From NCBI RefSeq assembly GCF_900176535.1, contig NZ_FWXT01000002.1, positions 310,001 to 374,000 of the forward strand: a DNA stretch of 64,000 nucleotides. The letters are read 5' to 3'. Origin of the DNA: Pedobacter africanus (GTDB lineage: Bacteria > Bacteroidota > Bacteroidia > Sphingobacteriales > Sphingobacteriaceae). Positions within the stretch are counted from its first letter, which is position 1; each line of letters starts with the position of its first letter. A model generated the notes under the pieces. The model did no database searches. It worked only from the letters and a program-made list of their open reading frames with translations, and had not been told where the DNA came from. The translations under genes were made by a program, and so were the position numbers. Positions 17,238-26,440 of the stretch are shown one piece after another.

Positions 17238-17292
17238 TCAACAGCTTACAGAAGGATTAGTTTAGAATAAATTATGTAAACCATTTTAGCAG

Positions 17293-17317
17293 AAGGTTGT
17301 TAACTGTTCACAACCTT
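17293..17317. promoter_or_regulatory. Inverted repeat just upstream of the DUF4142 gene
   Basis: AAGGTTGT (17293-17300) and ACAACCTT (17310-17317) form a perfect eight-base inverted repeat with a nine-base spacer, ending 13 bases before the ATG at 17331. It could be an operator or a leader hairpin covering the ribosome binding region. The histidine kinase at 9880 has a similar ACAACCTT half-site about six bases before its ATG. No regulator is identified. Confidence 0.4.
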
Positions 17318-17330
17318 AACCGATACCGCT

Positions 17331-17987
17331 ATGGAAAATTACCTGAGAAATTTATTGCCCCTGTGTTTAGTGATTGGATTACAATCCTGTGGTAATGCAG
17401 ATCGCAATGGCAGGGATAAGACAGCCAATGAAATCATTGATTCTTTAAGTGATACCAGCCAACGGGCTAAGGCTGTTACTGCCGATGTAGACCTGAATGG
17501 AGATGCAAAGGTTTTTACATTGAGTGCCGCAACAGCAGGGATGATGGAAATGGAGACGGCTGAAATAGTCTTGAAAAAGAGTAAAAATAAGGCCGTAAAG
17601 GAATTCGCAGAACGCATGTTAAAGGATCATGGTTTGGCTAATGAGGAACTGAAGAAAATCGCGGATGCCAAAGGGCTTCAGCTTGCTCAGACCTTACCCG
17701 CGGAAATGAGCGGCCATCTTTCAGAACTAAACGGTTTGGCTGACAGGGCGTTCGATGTACAGTATGTACGTATGATGGTTAACGATCATGAAAAAACCAT
17801 ACAATTGTTTACCCAGGGGGCAGCTTTGACTGATCCTGATTTGAAAGCTTTTGCTGTTAAAATGCTTCCGCTCATTACAGAACATTATAAACAGGCGATA
17901 GAGATTGGAAAACGGATAAATGTCAGTAACTCGAATAATGGGGATGATGTATTAGGTCTCAGTTCGGAAAAAATAGAGGAAAAATAG
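17331..17987 (+). CDS. DUF4142 lipoprotein
   Basis: This 218-residue protein begins with a signal peptide and lipobox (LVIGLQSCG, lipidated Cys at residue 20). A DUF4142 four-helix domain follows: AAATAGMMEMETAEIVLKKS, FAERMLKDHGLANEELKKIA and YVRMMVNDHEKTIQLFTQGA are its conserved helices, in a ferritin-like bundle. Members are periplasmic or outer-membrane proteins of unknown activity, often in stress-linked loci. It is followed 48 bases later by the PAS sensor gene on the same strand, so they may be co-expressed. Confidence 0.9.
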   Translation: MENYLRNLLPLCLVIGLQSCGNADRNGRDKTANEIIDSLSDTSQRAKAVTADVDLNGDAKVFTLSAATAGMMEMETAEIVLKKSKNKAVKEFAERMLKDHGLANEELKKIADAKGLQLAQTLPAEMSGHLSELNGLADRAFDVQYVRMMVNDHEKTIQLFTQGAALTDPDLKAFAVKMLPLITEHYKQAIEIGKRINVSNSNNGDDVLGLSSEKIEEK

Positions 17988-18035
17988 AATTTGACAGATC
18001 GGAATCTATTTCTCCATATTTAAACTGATAAGAGA

Positions 18036-19688
18036 ATGACTAACAATAGAGAGCAAAATACTTCAGGTAACCTTCTTTCGGGTAAGAATTTTGAAGAAGA
18101 GCTGACCAGATATAAAAATAAGATTAATAACATCCTGGAAAGTTTTACCGAAGCATTTTTCGAGGTTGATCTCCATTGGACAGTGATCTATTGGAATAAG
18201 GAATGCGAACTTTTGTTATCGATATCTCGTGAGGACATTTTAGGTAAAAACCTTTGGGCAGAGTTCAGTGAAGCGGTGTCCTTAAAGTTTTATGCTCAGT
18301 ATCACCGGGCTGTCCGGGAAAACGTAGCCGTGCGATTTGAGGAGTATTGGCCTGTGAATAAAATGTGGTTGGAAGTTAGTGCTTTCCCTTCTGGAGAAGG
18401 TTTATCAGTATATTTTAAAAACATTACAGGCTGGAAGCAATTAACGACTCAATTAGAGCAGGAAAAGAAAAGATACTATGATCTTTTCAATCAAAGCCCA
18501 TTGCCGCAGTGGGTTTATGATTTTAAGACAATGAGGATTTTACAGGTTAACGATGCTGCTATACTGCAATACGGGTACAGCCGTGAGGAGTTCATGAAAA
18601 TGAAGCTGGTGGATCTTCGTCCTGATGAAGATGCAGTTAGTTTAAAACAGATATTAAAAAATAGTGTTTTGAAGGGTAAATTTAATTCCTCGGTGGTCAG
18701 GCACCTGAAAAAAAATGGCGAAATTATTTATGTAAAAGTGGATGGGAACTCAATTTTCTTTGAGAATAAAAATGCGCGTTTGGTAATGGCAGTTGACCAG
18801 ACGGAGCAAATTAAGGCCGAGTTGGAGTTGGCAAAAAGTGAGCAGAGATTCAAGTCTTTGGTTCAGGACGGCTCCGATTTGATTGGAATATTGGATCGAG
18901 ATGGTAATTACAAATATGTTAGTCCTACCACCAAACAAATCCTAGGTATTGATGCAGACTACTTTATTGGCAGGAATGCATTTGACTTTATTCATCCTGA
19001 TGACAAGGCCAAGACCTACAGGCAATTCGACGGCCTTTCCTACCAAAAGCGCCTTCAATTATCACCATTTCGGTTTATGAATGGGGAGGGCAAATATATA
19101 TGGATTGAGACTGTGGTGACTAATTTGCTGGATGATCCATCAGTTGCGGGAATTGTGTCTAATTCACGGGATGTAACGGAAAGGATTCAATATGAATTGA
19201 AGACCCAGGAACTGCTTAACCGTTTCAACATTGTTTCAAAAGCCACAAGTGATGCGATCTGGGACTGGGATATAGAGAGCGGGAAGTTACAATGGAACCA
19301 GGCTATCAAAACTGTTTTTGGGCACTCAGAAACTTGTTACGGTATTAAATGGTGGGAACAACAGATTCATCCCGATGATTTTGCTGATGTACAAAATCAG
19401 TTTCAACAGTTGATGGAAAGCAAGAAATCCAGGCTTCAGCTGGAATATCGTTTTCGGTGCGCAAATGGTTCGTATAAGTGTGTACTGGATAGATCTTTTG
19501 TCCTTTTTGATGATCAGGCTAAGCCAGTTAGAATGATTGGATCCATGCAGGATATTACCGAGCGCATTTCCCATATTAAAGATATAGAAGAAAAAAATGC
19601 ACGCCTGAATGAAATTTCCTGGAGCCAGGCCCATAGCGTCCGCGCCCTTAGCCCGTATCCTGGGACTTATTGCCTTATTGGACGATAA
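18036..19688 (+). CDS. Multi-PAS sensor protein, C-terminus frameshifted
   Basis: This 550-residue protein contains four PAS domains, at about residues 30-140, 150-260, 270-390 and 395-520; the last two show the PAC-type FIHPDD and IHPDDF motifs. It ends in the coiled dimerisation helix ISWSQAHSVRA. At 19652 the frame goes wrong: a two-base loss in the expected GCCCCTTTAGCC-like sequence replaces APLARILGL by LSPYPGTYC and a stop at 19688. In the correct frame the protein would continue LARILGLIALLDDNQQQETL and end SIINKPA at the TAG at 19786-19788. Relatives with this tail lack a kinase ATPase domain, so it is a sensor without its own HATPase. Confidence 0.82.
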   Translation: MTNNREQNTSGNLLSGKNFEEELTRYKNKINNILESFTEAFFEVDLHWTVIYWNKECELLLSISREDILGKNLWAEFSEAVSLKFYAQYHRAVRENVAVRFEEYWPVNKMWLEVSAFPSGEGLSVYFKNITGWKQLTTQLEQEKKRYYDLFNQSPLPQWVYDFKTMRILQVNDAAILQYGYSREEFMKMKLVDLRPDEDAVSLKQILKNSVLKGKFNSSVVRHLKKNGEIIYVKVDGNSIFFENKNARLVMAVDQTEQIKAELELAKSEQRFKSLVQDGSDLIGILDRDGNYKYVSPTTKQILGIDADYFIGRNAFDFIHPDDKAKTYRQFDGLSYQKRLQLSPFRFMNGEGKYIWIETVVTNLLDDPSVAGIVSNSRDVTERIQYELKTQELLNRFNIVSKATSDAIWDWDIESGKLQWNQAIKTVFGHSETCYGIKWWEQQIHPDDFADVQNQFQQLMESKKSRLQLEYRFRCANGSYKCVLDRSFVLFDDQAKPVRMIGSMQDITERISHIKDIEEKNARLNEISWSQAHSVRALSPYPGTYCLIGR

Positions 19689-19771
19689 TCAGCAGCAGGA
19701 AACCTTAACGGAGATTATCAATCATTTGAGGCGTTCAGCTAGTGATCTGGATGCGGTCATCCAATCTATAA

Positions 19772-19949
19772 TTAATAAACCCGCATAGCATAATGTTCCT
19801 GCATCGTTTTCCCCATTAGCAGCAGACTTCCATGGGTAAGGGGGATGTCAATTACCGGGACCTCTTTTGCGGATTTATGACGCACTTTAAAAATCCGGGT
19901 ATCGCCAAATCCCTCCGTCAAATAATTCCGTTTCTGAAAACAGGTTCAT
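19772..19949 (-). pseudogene. AlkB-type dioxygenase remnant with the centre deleted
   Basis: The start (ATG at 19947-19949) reads MNLFSETELFDGG, the usual N-terminus of AlkB-like 2-oxoglutarate/iron dioxygenases in this group. After a frame change near 19905 it continues DTRIFKVRHKSAKEVPVIDI then PLTHGSLLLMGKTMQEHY, matching the family pattern R-x-F-x-[FV]-R-x-K...HGSLLxM-x-x-x-x-Q-x-H. The metal-binding HxD region and most of the protein are missing. Intact AlkB proteins are about 200 residues. The remnant converges on the 3' end of the PAS sensor gene. The original function was repair of alkylated DNA or RNA bases. Confidence 0.7.
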
Positions 19950-20077
19950 GTTACAAATAAAAAAAACCTGGTGAATAACTAAGAATGTTAGTATTAAAAA
20001 TGGTTATTTGGATCGTTAAATGTGTTAGATCCTTGTGTTGCTAACAAAATGTATGAAATTATCAACATTTAAATATT

Positions 20078-20094
20078 TACTAACAATTTTAGTA
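20078..20094. promoter_or_regulatory. Candidate operator of the mutagenesis cassette
   Basis: TACTAA (20078-20083) and TTAGTA (20089-20094) form an inverted repeat with a five-base spacer, about 58 bases before the imuA start. A further half-site (GTTAGTATT) lies near 19987-19995. Mutagenesis cassettes of this type are usually under DNA-damage control by LexA or a LexA-like repressor, so a palindrome here is a reasonable operator candidate. The binding protein is not identified. Confidence 0.4.
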
Positions 20095-20152
20095 TTATGT
20101 TTGTTGTGTAATCAGCTGGCTATTGACAGCTGCTTATAAAGGGGGATTCATC

Positions 20153-20890
20153 ATGGTTGCTAAAAGGGAAATATTTCTTAAGCTACAACAAGACATTTTG
20201 TTGTGGCAGGGCTTTAAAGCGCAGGCCGGGAGCGAGGCTGAGTGTATTGGGCTTGGCCGGATTGAGCAATCTTTTCCGGGCGGAGCCTTTCCAAAAAGGG
20301 CAATCCATGAATTTATTACCATAGTACCAGAGGATGCGGCTTCCAGCGATGGTTTTATTGCGGGATTGCTTTCTGTACTGATGCAGCACGGTGCAGCTTG
20401 CGTATGGGTAAGTACCTCGCGGCGGTTATTTCCGGCTTCATTGGGTTTATTTAACGTAGAGCCGGAACGCATCATTTTTATGGATGTGCAAACCGAGAAA
20501 GATGCGCTTTGGATTACCGAGGAGGCTTTGAAGTGTGAAGGGCTTGCCGCGGTGGTTTCGGAACTTAATAATTTGAGCCTCATTGAGTCCCGCAGGTTGC
20601 AACTGGCAGTGGAAAAGAGTGGGGTAACAGGTTTCATTTTGCGGAAGGATGCCAGTAAGGCTGCAAGTACCGTAGCTGCGGCCAGGTGGAAAATCAGTCC
20701 TTTACCCACTCATACCGAAGACGGCATGCCGGGCCTGGGTTTTCCCAGGTGGCAGGTGGAACTGCTGAAAGTACGTAATGGGAATCCGGGCAGCTGGGTT
20801 TTGCAGTGGGCAGGTGAAAATTTCGAAGAGGTTGAGGAAGTGGGAAGCGAAACGGTGTGGTCTGAACAACAGGACAGGCAAATTGGATAA
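20153..20890 (+). CDS. imuA: ImuA-like accessory protein of the error-prone polymerase cassette
   Basis: This 245-residue RecA/SulA-like protein is the first gene of the three-gene imuA-imuB-dnaE2 cassette. GLGRIEQSFPGGAFPKRAIH and EFITIVPEDAASSDGFIAGL are the family's N-terminal signature, and SVLMQHGAACVWVSTSRRLF and LWITEEALKCEGLAAVVSEL correspond to the RecA-like core strands. No complete Walker A motif is visible, as is usual for short ImuA proteins. I chose the ATG at 20153 because GGGGGATTC lies just before it; a TTG at 20123 is less likely. It is thought to help assemble the translesion complex. Five bases separate it from imuB. Confidence 0.85.
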   Translation: MVAKREIFLKLQQDILLWQGFKAQAGSEAECIGLGRIEQSFPGGAFPKRAIHEFITIVPEDAASSDGFIAGLLSVLMQHGAACVWVSTSRRLFPASLGLFNVEPERIIFMDVQTEKDALWITEEALKCEGLAAVVSELNNLSLIESRRLQLAVEKSGVTGFILRKDASKAASTVAAARWKISPLPTHTEDGMPGLGFPRWQVELLKVRNGNPGSWVLQWAGENFEEVEEVGSETVWSEQQDRQIG

Positions 20891-20895
20891 TTGTT

Positions 20896-22404
20896 ATGCA
20901 AAGGCGTTTTGTTTCCATATGGTTCCGCCAACTGCTGGCAGACTGGCAGCTGATCCGCAGGCCGGAACTGGCGCAAGTGCCTTTTGTGTTTGCAACGCCC
21001 GATCATGGGCGGATGATGGTTACCGCGGTGAGCCCGTTGGCTGTTAGATTCGGTGTCGAGGCAGGGATGCGGGCAGCCGATGCAAAAGCGATTTGTCCGG
21101 GTCTTGAAGTGTTGGATGATAAGCCTGGCCGCCCGCGCAACTTGCTGAGGGGTCTTGGCGAATGGTGTGTCAGGTACTCGCCTATTGTGGCTATTGATGA
21201 ATTTGGCATGGATGGTTTGCTAATGGATGTGTCTGGCTGTACGCATTTATGGGGCGGAGAGCGGGGGTATTTAAAAGAAATCGTTTCCAGGTTAAAAAGT
21301 AAAGGGTATACGGTTCGGGTAGCCATTGCTGATACTCCCGGGGCTGCCTGGGCAGTTTCCCGTTATGGCAAAGTTAGCCCACTTATTCCTATGGGCGGCC
21401 ATCCAGAGGCTTTGCTTTCTTTGGTGCCAGGAGCGCTCAGACTGGAAGATACCGTGCTGGCCAAGCTGCGTAAGCTGGGGTTTTACCAGATCAAAAGTTT
21501 TGTGTCTATGCCCAGATCTGTTTTGCGCAGGCGTTTTGGTGAAGGGTTCTTATTGCGGCTGGCGCAGGCCCTGGGAACGGAAGATGAAGTGTTGGTTCCT
21601 TTGCAGGTGCCGGTTCCCTTTCAGGAAAGGTTGGCCTGCCCGGAGCCGATTAAAACCCGAACCGGTATAGAAATCGCCATCACCAAAATGCTGGAAAGTT
21701 TGTGTAAACGCATGCAGGCAGAAGGTAAGGGATTGCGGACCGGTGTACTTACATGCCACCGGATGGATGGCAAGATTGTGCAGGTCTCTATTGGCACCAG
21801 CGGGGCCACGCATAGTGTCAGTCATTTGTTTAAGCTTTTTCAGTTAAAGATCGACAAAATCCGCCCCGGATTGGGGATAGAGGTTTTTGTGCTGGATGCA
21901 CCGAAAGTGGATGAGTTAGCAGTACCACAGGAGCAGATGTGGGCAGGTAAACCTGGTCTGGATAATCAGAGCGTGCTCAGGCTGATCGACAGGGTGGCCG
22001 GAAAGGTTGGTGCCGAGGTGATTCACAGGTATCTGCCTGCAGCCCGTTACTGGCCTGAGCGGGCGGTATTTAGCACCAGCTCGGTAACCGAAAAAAGGAT
22101 AACCGAATGGAGGCTGGATAAGCCGCGGCCAACTGAGCTTTTGAAACGGCCCGATCCTATCGAGGTGATGGCGCTGATTCCGGATCATCCCCCAAAATTC
22201 TTCGTTTATAAAGGCGTCCGGCACCAGGTGATTAAAGCAGACGGGCCAGAACGGATAGAACGGGAGTGGTGGTTAGACCAGGGAGAGCACCGGGATTATT
22301 ACCAGGTAGAGGACGATCAGGGCGGCAGGTACTGGCTGTTCCGCTCGGGTCATTATGACGGGGAGCAAAAGTACCAGTGGTTTATACATGGGTTTTTTGC
22401 TTAA
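20896..22404 (+). CDS. imuB: ImuB, Y-family polymerase-like translesion factor
   Basis: This 502-residue protein has the Y-family polymerase fold. RFVSIWFRQLLADWQLIRRP replaces the catalytic DxD opening of DinB-type enzymes, and FGMDGLLMDVSGCTHLWGG corresponds to the palm. Loss of the first aspartates is the rule for ImuB, which acts as a hub linking ImuA, DnaE2 and the sliding clamp rather than as a polymerase. The little-finger-like region and a C-terminal extension rich in aromatic residues follow. It overlaps nothing and ends ten bases before the dnaE2 start. Confidence 0.9.
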   Translation: MQRRFVSIWFRQLLADWQLIRRPELAQVPFVFATPDHGRMMVTAVSPLAVRFGVEAGMRAADAKAICPGLEVLDDKPGRPRNLLRGLGEWCVRYSPIVAIDEFGMDGLLMDVSGCTHLWGGERGYLKEIVSRLKSKGYTVRVAIADTPGAAWAVSRYGKVSPLIPMGGHPEALLSLVPGALRLEDTVLAKLRKLGFYQIKSFVSMPRSVLRRRFGEGFLLRLAQALGTEDEVLVPLQVPVPFQERLACPEPIKTRTGIEIAITKMLESLCKRMQAEGKGLRTGVLTCHRMDGKIVQVSIGTSGATHSVSHLFKLFQLKIDKIRPGLGIEVFVLDAPKVDELAVPQEQMWAGKPGLDNQSVLRLIDRVAGKVGAEVIHRYLPAARYWPERAVFSTSSVTEKRITEWRLDKPRPTELLKRPDPIEVMALIPDHPPKFFVYKGVRHQVIKADGPERIEREWWLDQGEHRDYYQVEDDQGGRYWLFRSGHYDGEQKYQWFIHGFFA

Positions 22405-22414
22405 AAAGGGAGTT

Positions 22415-25400
22415 ATGGGATATAGTGAATTACAGGTAACCTCCAATTTTAGCTTTTTGCGCGGGGCCTCTCATGCGCATGAACTGGTTACTCAGGCTGA
22501 AGCTTTTGGATATGAAAAAATAGCAGTTACAGACCGTAATACGCTGGCTGGAATTGTACGGGCGCATGCGGCTTGCCGCGGGAAAAACATCAAGCTTATT
22601 CCCGCATGCAGGCTGGACTTGCTGGATGGGCCAAGCCTGCTGGCTTATCCTACAGATATGGAAGCCTATTGCAGGTTGTCTGCGCTGCTAACTTTGGGCA
22701 ATATGCGTGCTGAAAAGGGTTCCTGTCACCTTTCCCGGGCTGATGTGTATGCACATCGTAAAGGGATGATTTTTACAGTAGTAATGCCTGGTGTGCTGAA
22801 CCGAAGGTTTGAATATGATGCTGGTTTCATTGCCGCCTTAGCGCAATACCGGGAGGCGCTGGGCGGTCAGCTGTACCTGGCGGCAACCCGGACGTATCAG
22901 GGTAATGATGATAAACTGATTTTCCGCACCTCGCAGCTTTCTAATTTTTACGGGATTCCGGTAGTAGCTACCAATGATGTGCATTACCACGAGCCTGCAC
23001 GCCGGGAACTGCAGGACGTGCTGACCTGCGTGCGGGAGAAATGCACCATCCAGGAGGCGGGGTTTCGCCTGCACCAGAACGCGGAGCGCTATATGAAAGA
23101 GGTAGCCGAGATGGAGCGTCTGTTCAGGAAGTACCCGGCTGCAATCGAAAATACAGGAGTCATTGCCCAGGCCTGCAATTTTTCGCTAAACGAGCTGAAA
23201 TATGTATATCCGGAAGAGATTAACCAGAGCGGGCGCCCACCGCTGGAAGAGTTGGAATACCTGACCTGGAAGGGTGCGCATGCAATATATGGAGAGGTGA
23301 TCCCGGAAAAGGTAGTCCATATGGTTAACCATGAGATGGAATTTGTAAGGCAGATGGATTACGCGAATTACTTTCTTTTTGTGGAAGACATTGTTCGGGA
23401 GGCCAGGAGCAGGGGCATTCTTTGTCAGGGCAGGGGATCGGCTGCCAACTCTGCCATCTGTTTTTGTTTGGGTATTACTTCAGTTAACCCAATGAAGTTC
23501 GACCTGCTTTTTGAGCGTTTCATTTCTTCGGAGCGTAATGAGCCCCCGGATATTGATGTGGACTTTGAGCATGAGCGGCGGGAGGAGATTATCCAATACA
23601 TCTACAACAAGTATGGGCGCGACCGTGCAGCTATTGTGGCTACGGTTACCCAGGTGCATCAAAAAGGGGCAATCAGGGATGTAGGCAAGGCGATGGGTTT
23701 ATCGGTCGATACCATTAACCGTTTATCGGGGTCTTTGTGGGAATATACAGATGAGTGGTTTGAAGGTAAAAGGATAACCGAATCGGGGCTGAACCCGGAA
23801 GACCCGCACCTGATGAAAACATTGGAACTGACCGGGCAGATGATGGGCTTTCCCAGGCAGCTGGGGCAGCATACCGGCGGTTTTGTAGTAACCCAGGGTA
23901 AACTGACAGACTTGTGCCCCATTCTGAATGCGCGGATGGCAGACCGGACCAATATTGAATGGAACAAGGATGATATCGATGCGCTGGGCTTTTTAAAGGT
24001 AGATGTTCTGGCCCTGGGGATGCTGACCTGCATACGTAAAGGATTTGACCTGTGCAGGGATCATTACGGCAAGCATTTTACGTTAGCTAATATTCCCCAG
24101 GATGATCCTGATGTTTATGATATGATCTGTTTGGCCGATACACTGGGCGTGTTCCAGATTGAAAGCCGCGCGCAGATGTCTATGCTGCCCAGATTAAAAC
24201 CCAGAGAATTTTACGACCTGGTAATTGAAGTAGCTATTGTGCGGCCCGGGCCGATACAGGGCGATATGGTGCACCCCTATTTAAGGCGGCGGAACGGGGA
24301 GGAGCCTGTCAGTTATCCTTCAAAAGAGCTGGAAGAGATTTTAGGGCGTACGCTAGGTGTACCGCTTTTCCAGGAGCAGGCCATGAAAATTGCGATTGTT
24401 GCTGCTGGGTTTACCCCGGCAGAGGCTGATGGTTTGCGTAGAAGCATGGCCACTTTTAAGTTTAAAGGGATGGTGAACCAATACCAGGAGAAGCTGATAG
24501 AAGGGATGATGACTAAAGGATATACTGAGGAGTTTGCCCGCAGGATATTTAAGCAGCTGGAGGGTTTCGGGAGTTATGGTTTCCCGGAAAGCCATGCCGC
24601 CAGTTTTGCTTTGCTGGTATATGTTTCGTGCTGGCTAAAGCACTATTATCCTGATGCGTTTGCGGCCGCTTTGCTGAACAGCATGCCCATGGGCTTTTAC
24701 CAGCCAGCCCAGATTGTGATTGATGCAAAGAAGCATGGGGTAGAGGTTAGGGAGGTGGATGTGAATTATTCTGCCTGGGATAACCTGCTGGAAAAAAAAT
24801 CCGGGAAATACCTTGCAATCCGTTTGGGGTTCCGGGAAATTAAGGGGATTCGCGAAGAAGAAATGGACCTGCTTATAAATGGCAGGGGTACAGGATACCA
24901 GTGCGTTACAGCTTTGAGAGACGCAGGTGTGCCGCTAGCCGCTTTGGAAAAGCTGGCTGATGCGGACGCTTTCCGTTCAATGGGGCTGGACCGCAGGAAA
25001 GCGTTGTGGGAAGTTTCTGCTTTGCAGGATATGCCGGTAGAACTGTTTAAAGGCCAGGCTTCAGAAAGCGTATTGGAAACCCAGGTTGAATTGCCGCTGA
25101 TGAGTAAGGGCGAGCATGTGGTGCAGGATTATGCAACTGTGGGCCTTTCGCTGAAAGCACATCCGGTGAGTTTTGTACGTTCGCAGCTGGACATGCTCAA
25201 CATCCGCAGTTGTTATACCATCAACAACGATTCGACAAACGGGCAATTGGTTAAAGTGGCAGGTTTGGTATTGGTTAGGCAAAGGCCCGGAACTGCTGGC
25301 GGGGTATGTTTTATTACCATTGAGGATGAAACGGGCTATTCAAACCTGGTGGTGTTTGAGAAGCTGTTTGAAACCTATCGCAAGGAAATCCTGCATTCCA

Positions 25401-25654
25401 GGCTGCTGATGGTGGAAGGGCGGTTACAGCGGGAAGGCCAAGTGGTGCATGTCATTGTGAGCAAGTGTTTTGATTTTACCAAAATGTTGGGCAAACTGGT
25501 GCAGCGGGAAGCGGATGATTTACCCGTGTTGACCTTAGCCAGGGGCGATGAGAAAACTGCGCCTTATCTTGCGCAGGATAAACGGTCTCAGGTGAGGGAG
25601 AATGTAAATAAAACAGCTAAGAATGTGTTTCACGGAGGACGGAATTTTAAATAG
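22415..25654 (+). CDS. dnaE2: Error-prone DNA polymerase DnaE2 (ImuC)
   Basis: This 1079-residue C-family polymerase performs translesion synthesis with ImuA and ImuB. An N-terminal PHP domain starts YSELQVTSNFSFLRGASHAH. The catalytic core includes GRGSAANSAICFCLGIT, NEPPDIDVDFEHERREE with the catalytic Asp residues, and LGFLKVDVLALGML. A helix-hairpin-helix region and an OB fold (VKVAGLVLVRQRPGTAGG) follow. The length fits DnaE2 rather than the replicative DnaE, which is longer and carries different N-terminal residues. I chose the ATG at 22415 because AAAAAGGGAG precedes it; the frame is open further upstream but overlaps imuB. Confidence 0.95.
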   Translation: MGYSELQVTSNFSFLRGASHAHELVTQAEAFGYEKIAVTDRNTLAGIVRAHAACRGKNIKLIPACRLDLLDGPSLLAYPTDMEAYCRLSALLTLGNMRAEKGSCHLSRADVYAHRKGMIFTVVMPGVLNRRFEYDAGFIAALAQYREALGGQLYLAATRTYQGNDDKLIFRTSQLSNFYGIPVVATNDVHYHEPARRELQDVLTCVREKCTIQEAGFRLHQNAERYMKEVAEMERLFRKYPAAIENTGVIAQACNFSLNELKYVYPEEINQSGRPPLEELEYLTWKGAHAIYGEVIPEKVVHMVNHEMEFVRQMDYANYFLFVEDIVREARSRGILCQGRGSAANSAICFCLGITSVNPMKFDLLFERFISSERNEPPDIDVDFEHERREEIIQYIYNKYGRDRAAIVATVTQVHQKGAIRDVGKAMGLSVDTINRLSGSLWEYTDEWFEGKRITESGLNPEDPHLMKTLELTGQMMGFPRQLGQHTGGFVVTQGKLTDLCPILNARMADRTNIEWNKDDIDALGFLKVDVLALGMLTCIRKGFDLCRDHYGKHFTLANIPQDDPDVYDMICLADTLGVFQIESRAQMSMLPRLKPREFYDLVIEVAIVRPGPIQGDMVHPYLRRRNGEEPVSYPSKELEEILGRTLGVPLFQEQAMKIAIVAAGFTPAEADGLRRSMATFKFKGMVNQYQEKLIEGMMTKGYTEEFARRIFKQLEGFGSYGFPESHAASFALLVYVSCWLKHYYPDAFAAALLNSMPMGFYQPAQIVIDAKKHGVEVREVDVNYSAWDNLLEKKSGKYLAIRLGFREIKGIREEEMDLLINGRGTGYQCVTALRDAGVPLAALEKLADADAFRSMGLDRRKALWEVSALQDMPVELFKGQASESVLETQVELPLMSKGEHVVQDYATVGLSLKAHPVSFVRSQLDMLNIRSCYTINNDSTNGQLVKVAGLVLVRQRPGTAGGVCFITIEDETGYSNLVVFEKLFETYRKEILHSRLLMVEGRLQREGQVVHVIVSKCFDFTKMLGKLVQREADDLPVLTLARGDEKTAPYLAQDKRSQVRENVNKTAKNVFHGGRNFK

Positions 25655-25698
25655 ATTTTCTCACTTGCCCTAAACCATTTTCAATATGCGAACTACGT

Positions 25699-26313
25699 CT
25701 ACTTATTTTCAAAGGTAAATCCTTTGACAACGGGCGTCGAAGGATACATTTGATTCAATTCGGCCAGTTTTTGATCGTATTCCTTTTGGTCGATCACCTC
25801 ATTATCCAATAACCAGATCAGGTTATAATATTGCGGTTCATAACTCAGATTTCTATTGAGTTTTCCGAAACGTTCAAGAAGAAAAGCACGGCGTCTGGAT
25901 AGAACTTCCTGAATAAAATTATCTACAGCCTGTGTGTTGGGGATTGTGCTGAATATCTCTATCGGATGCGTATTATTAGTATTGGTAATATAACGTGCCT
26001 TTTTATAGGTTATAAAGTATAATGAGATGCATATAACAACTATTACGGCAACGAATATTTGTACACCCAGGTCAACTTTGGGCGGGCTGTCATCAAAATG
26101 AAGTATAACAGACACTACTGTAAGAAAGCCAGCAACTAATAAATATATTGATAAACCATTTTTCCAGGTAATTATTTTGGTTCCAATGTTCTCATATTTT
26201 ACTTCATATTCATGCGTCTTTCCCATAGTGCTTGAGTGAACAAAAAGTCCGTCGTTCATAAAACGAAAACGTCTTTTTTCAAATAACTTTTGCTGCGAGA
26301 AATCGTATTGCAT
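25699..26313 (-). CDS. Hypothetical protein with two membrane helices
   Basis: This 204-residue protein has a polar N-terminal domain (QQKLFEKRRFRFMNDGLFVH), two central hydrophobic helices (LSIYLLVAGFLTVVSVILHF and IFVAVIVVICISLYFI) and a cytoplasmic C-terminal part. VDNFIQEVLSRRRAFLLERF reads as a helix, and the last 60 residues, with NLIWLLDNEVIDQKEYDQKL, resemble a short SHOCT-like coiled segment. A fragment of a paralogue lies at 4006-4125. It faces dnaE2 tail to tail. The function is unknown. Confidence 0.7.
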   Translation of the reverse strand: MQYDFSQQKLFEKRRFRFMNDGLFVHSSTMGKTHEYEVKYENIGTKIITWKNGLSIYLLVAGFLTVVSVILHFDDSPPKVDLGVQIFVAVIVVICISLYFITYKKARYITNTNNTHPIEIFSTIPNTQAVDNFIQEVLSRRRAFLLERFGKLNRNLSYEPQYYNLIWLLDNEVIDQKEYDQKLAELNQMYPSTPVVKGFTFENK

Positions 26314-26440
26314 AGCTTGTAATTAATCTTATACGCGTTTAAGATAATAAGAAAAATGAAAAACAGCATAGTGTCCGAGAAAATCCCATTCAAATAATTA
26401 ATTTGTATATTCGGCCATCTAGTATTTAACTCTCATTCTA

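Noticed and set aside
20134..20709. A 191-codon minus-strand ORF inside imuA
   Set aside because: imuA on the + strand has family motifs; the opposite ORF is composed of Ser/Ala-rich shadow sequence.
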